Positions 62,017 to 64,000 of a stretch of 64,000 bases of DNA are shown piece after piece. Source of the DNA: Symbiodinium natans. Taxonomy: Eukaryota; Sar; Dinophyceae; Suessiales; Symbiodiniaceae. Both the position numbers and the translations under genes were made by a program. The stretch covers positions 126,001-190,000 of the forward strand of contig CAJNDS010000103.1 of the NCBI GenBank assembly GCA_905221605.1, in the 5' to 3' direction. Each line of letters begins with the position of its first letter. Position 1 is the stretch's first letter. The notes beneath the pieces were generated by a model. That model was not told where the DNA came from, made no database searches, and was given only the letters and a program-made list of their open reading frames with translations.

Positions 62017-62132
62017 TGAGCAGGATGCCGTGACCTGGACCACAGTGGCTTCTCAGGAGAAGCTGCAGAATGAGATGCCAGTGTAGTTGTTTTCTTAAAG
62101 CTAGCAGTGCTGTTACGAATTCATTTGTGCAG

Positions 62133-63956
62133 GCACAGAAGTCCGAAGGTTTGCAGCCTTTGGAGCTCGTGGCCGAACAAACGGACGCAGCCTCAGCAGC
62201 GCAGGGTCTAAGCCCGGAATGCTCGGATCATCTCCATCTCAAGCAGCTCAAGCGTGTGGTCTGAGTTTCTGGTGGAGCCTTCTGCAGGGTACTTCTTGCT
62301 CGGCTCGAGGTCGTTTGTACGGTATGACATGCCATGCGTCAGGCTTGGCTGGGCGACCGCAAGGTTCCCATTACCGATTCTTGGATGATACAGCTTGACC
62401 CAACCGGCTTTTTGCAACTCATCAAGTCACGTTGGTTCTTTCTGGTTTTCAGTGTGTGTGTGTGTGCCTGGCATCCGGGAGTGTCTGCAGGATGATGACC
62501 CCAAGTACACGTGGAACACCCAACCTTCGGCCAGTATCCTGGCCATCTACACCGAGCATGGATCCTCGGCTGCGAACTTTGGAGGTACTTGAAGCTTCAC
62601 ATTTAGATCTGGGTCGCGTGCAGGCCAACAAGATTCATATATTATTTATACACACATAGTATATATTTTTGTATATGCATGTATATATACATATACTTGT
62701 GATATACCTCCTGCCCAGGCTTCGTAGAGAGCACTGCGGACATCAAAGATGATGGGGCTTCCGTTGGACTTGCTTCCTGCCTGAAGCCTTCTGCGCAAGG
62801 GCTGCACCGCTGGGTTTGTGTTTTGTGTTGACATGATTTTTGTTCAGCTCAACTTCGCCCGATGATGGTCGCCGGCTAGCCTTGCAAGTTTCGCTGTAAC
62901 GGACGCTTTCTTGCTTCGCATGTCGTTGTCACTCCCTTGACGTTGCGGTTTCACTCCCAAGTTCTTTGTTGGTAACGTCGTCAGGGGCAGTGAGTGCTCT
63001 GGCCTTTCCTTGAAGGTATTGGACAAGACGCCGTTCTATGCAGAGGCCATGGCTCTGAAACATGACTCTGATCCAGTGCAGCTGAGAGTTGCCCCAATTT
63101 TGCATCATGGCTTGTGAGAGCATATATATATATTGCTGCTTAAGCCACCACGAGCACCGGGATGGTTGAAGGGCCTCGTTGCAATGCCATTCCATGTGCA
63201 GGCTGGAGGACAGGTGAACGATTTGGGGTTGCTGAGGAAGGCCACTCGCCTGCGACAACGGGCTCAAGTGGCCGCACCTTAATATGCTGTGTGCAGCAGA
63301 GTTGACAGGGGAGGAAGAACACCACATAGACATAGACCAGGGATCATGGATGCGCAGCAAACACACTCCGGGAAAGGAAGGCTGAGAAGATGTGCACAGA
63401 CTCAGGATGATGGCGCCGAGCTGGATGTGAAGGTCGTTCAGGCGACAAACAGCTGCTAGAAGCCTACACAGCAAGGAAATGCAGTCCACATGTCAAGCCT
63501 GCGGCTCGAGATGGCGCAAGTCTGGGCCACGAGACCCTAATGGGAAGAGCTATCCGGTATTGAAGAATACTGAACAGCTGTGGAATACTTTGCTGTGGGT
63601 GGCGTCGTGGTTGCGAGTGTCGTTGTGCCGCTGGTTTCCCTTTCGGAGGCATTCGCAGGCTACGTGTTGCACACCGGCCCGCTCCCAACTGGAGCGTTGT
63701 CTGCGGCCAGGCTGAGCTAATGTGACTATTTGCGAGTGCAACTTTGGCACATGCCCTGTGCTTTGCCAGATGTTTGTAGCACAACACTGCAGCAGAAATG
63801 CACTGCGACTACTTGACTATCACTGGTTCCAGAACGATACTGGACTGGTTGTGCTGGGTTTTTGTCACTAGACATCGAGATTTTCTGAGTTAGCTGTGCA
63901 GTGCCAAGTTGGCGATGCCCTGCTGCATCGAGGTCGGAGATGAAGTTGTGTGTCAG
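62133..63956 (+). CDS. Alanyl-tRNA synthetase, downstream exons (start of editing domain); gene continues off the window
   Basis: Further exons fit by homology but less tightly. 62133-about 62195 reads AQKSEGLQPLELVAEQTDAA. 62491-about 62584 reads DDDPKYTWNTQPSASILAIY, like the DDSPKY segment of eukaryotic AlaRS. 63016-63045 reads VLDKTPFYAE and 63202-about 63235 reads AGGQVNDLGLL; together they give the conserved LDKTPFYAE-GGQ-D element. 63406-63429 reads DDGAELDVK. 63933-63956 reads VGDEVVCQ, like the KVGDxV element. The editing-site HxxxH and the C-terminal domain must lie beyond 64000. The 63016 exon ends at a GC donor. The last two exons are the least certain. Confidence 0.7.
62640..62706. 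repeat. AT-rich palindromic segment in a synthetase intron
   Basis: A TATA/TACA dinucleotide-rich stretch with a self-complementary core, GTATATGCATGTATATATAC and on to ATATAC, at about 62671-62696. It is unusual in a window of about 50 percent GC. No function is assigned. Confidence 0.7.
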
Positions 63957-64000
63957 GTCCGACCTGCTGCAAGTGCGTCATTGGGCCAAAGGGTTTGTAG

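Overview
The window reads as nuclear DNA of a dinoflagellate, probably a Symbiodiniaceae-like alga. The strongest evidence is gene structure. Three genes can be rebuilt by protein-family homology, and almost every intron ends AG with a G as the next exon base. Donors are mostly GC or GA rather than GT, which is a known peculiarity of dinoflagellate nuclear genes. Coding density is low, introns are many, plant-type telomere motifs (TTTAGGG) recur inside repeats, and microsatellites are abundant. Nothing suggests operons, bacterial promoters or ribosome binding sites. The range 55-63.9 kb is one gene, 2.6-21.7 kb is a tandem gene pair, and the rest is mostly non-coding or unrecognised.

Layout. 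(1) 2.6-6.7 kb: GH16-A, a split gene for a glycoside hydrolase family 16 beta-glucanase with a C-terminal membrane segment. (2) 7.5-9.7 kb: two 9-bp minisatellites enclosing a ~150-bp satellite with two alternating unit types. (3) 14.97-15.77 kb: a triplet repeat that switches strand twice. (4) 16.06-21.7 kb: GH16-B, a paralogue of GH16-A with the same ends but several different intron positions. (5) 25.6-25.95 kb: a telomere-like 9-bp repeat array. (6) 30-36 kb: uncertain open frames and exons of a predicted membrane protein. (7) 46.3-47.4 kb: an intact intronless type I (microbial) rhodopsin. (8) 48.6-50.2 kb: a long coiled-coil protein. (9) 55.0-63.96 kb: alanyl-tRNA synthetase, in at least 20 phase-consistent exons and running off the right edge.

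The genes do not form an evident pathway. The two GH16 enzymes would act on beta-1,3 or mixed-linkage glucans at a membrane or cell surface, the rhodopsin is a light-driven or light-sensing membrane protein, and alanyl-tRNA synthetase is housekeeping. The most unusual result is comparative: the two neighbouring GH16 paralogues share many intron positions in phase but differ at about eight others, which points to active intron gain or loss. All splice models here come from reading frames and homology, without transcript data.
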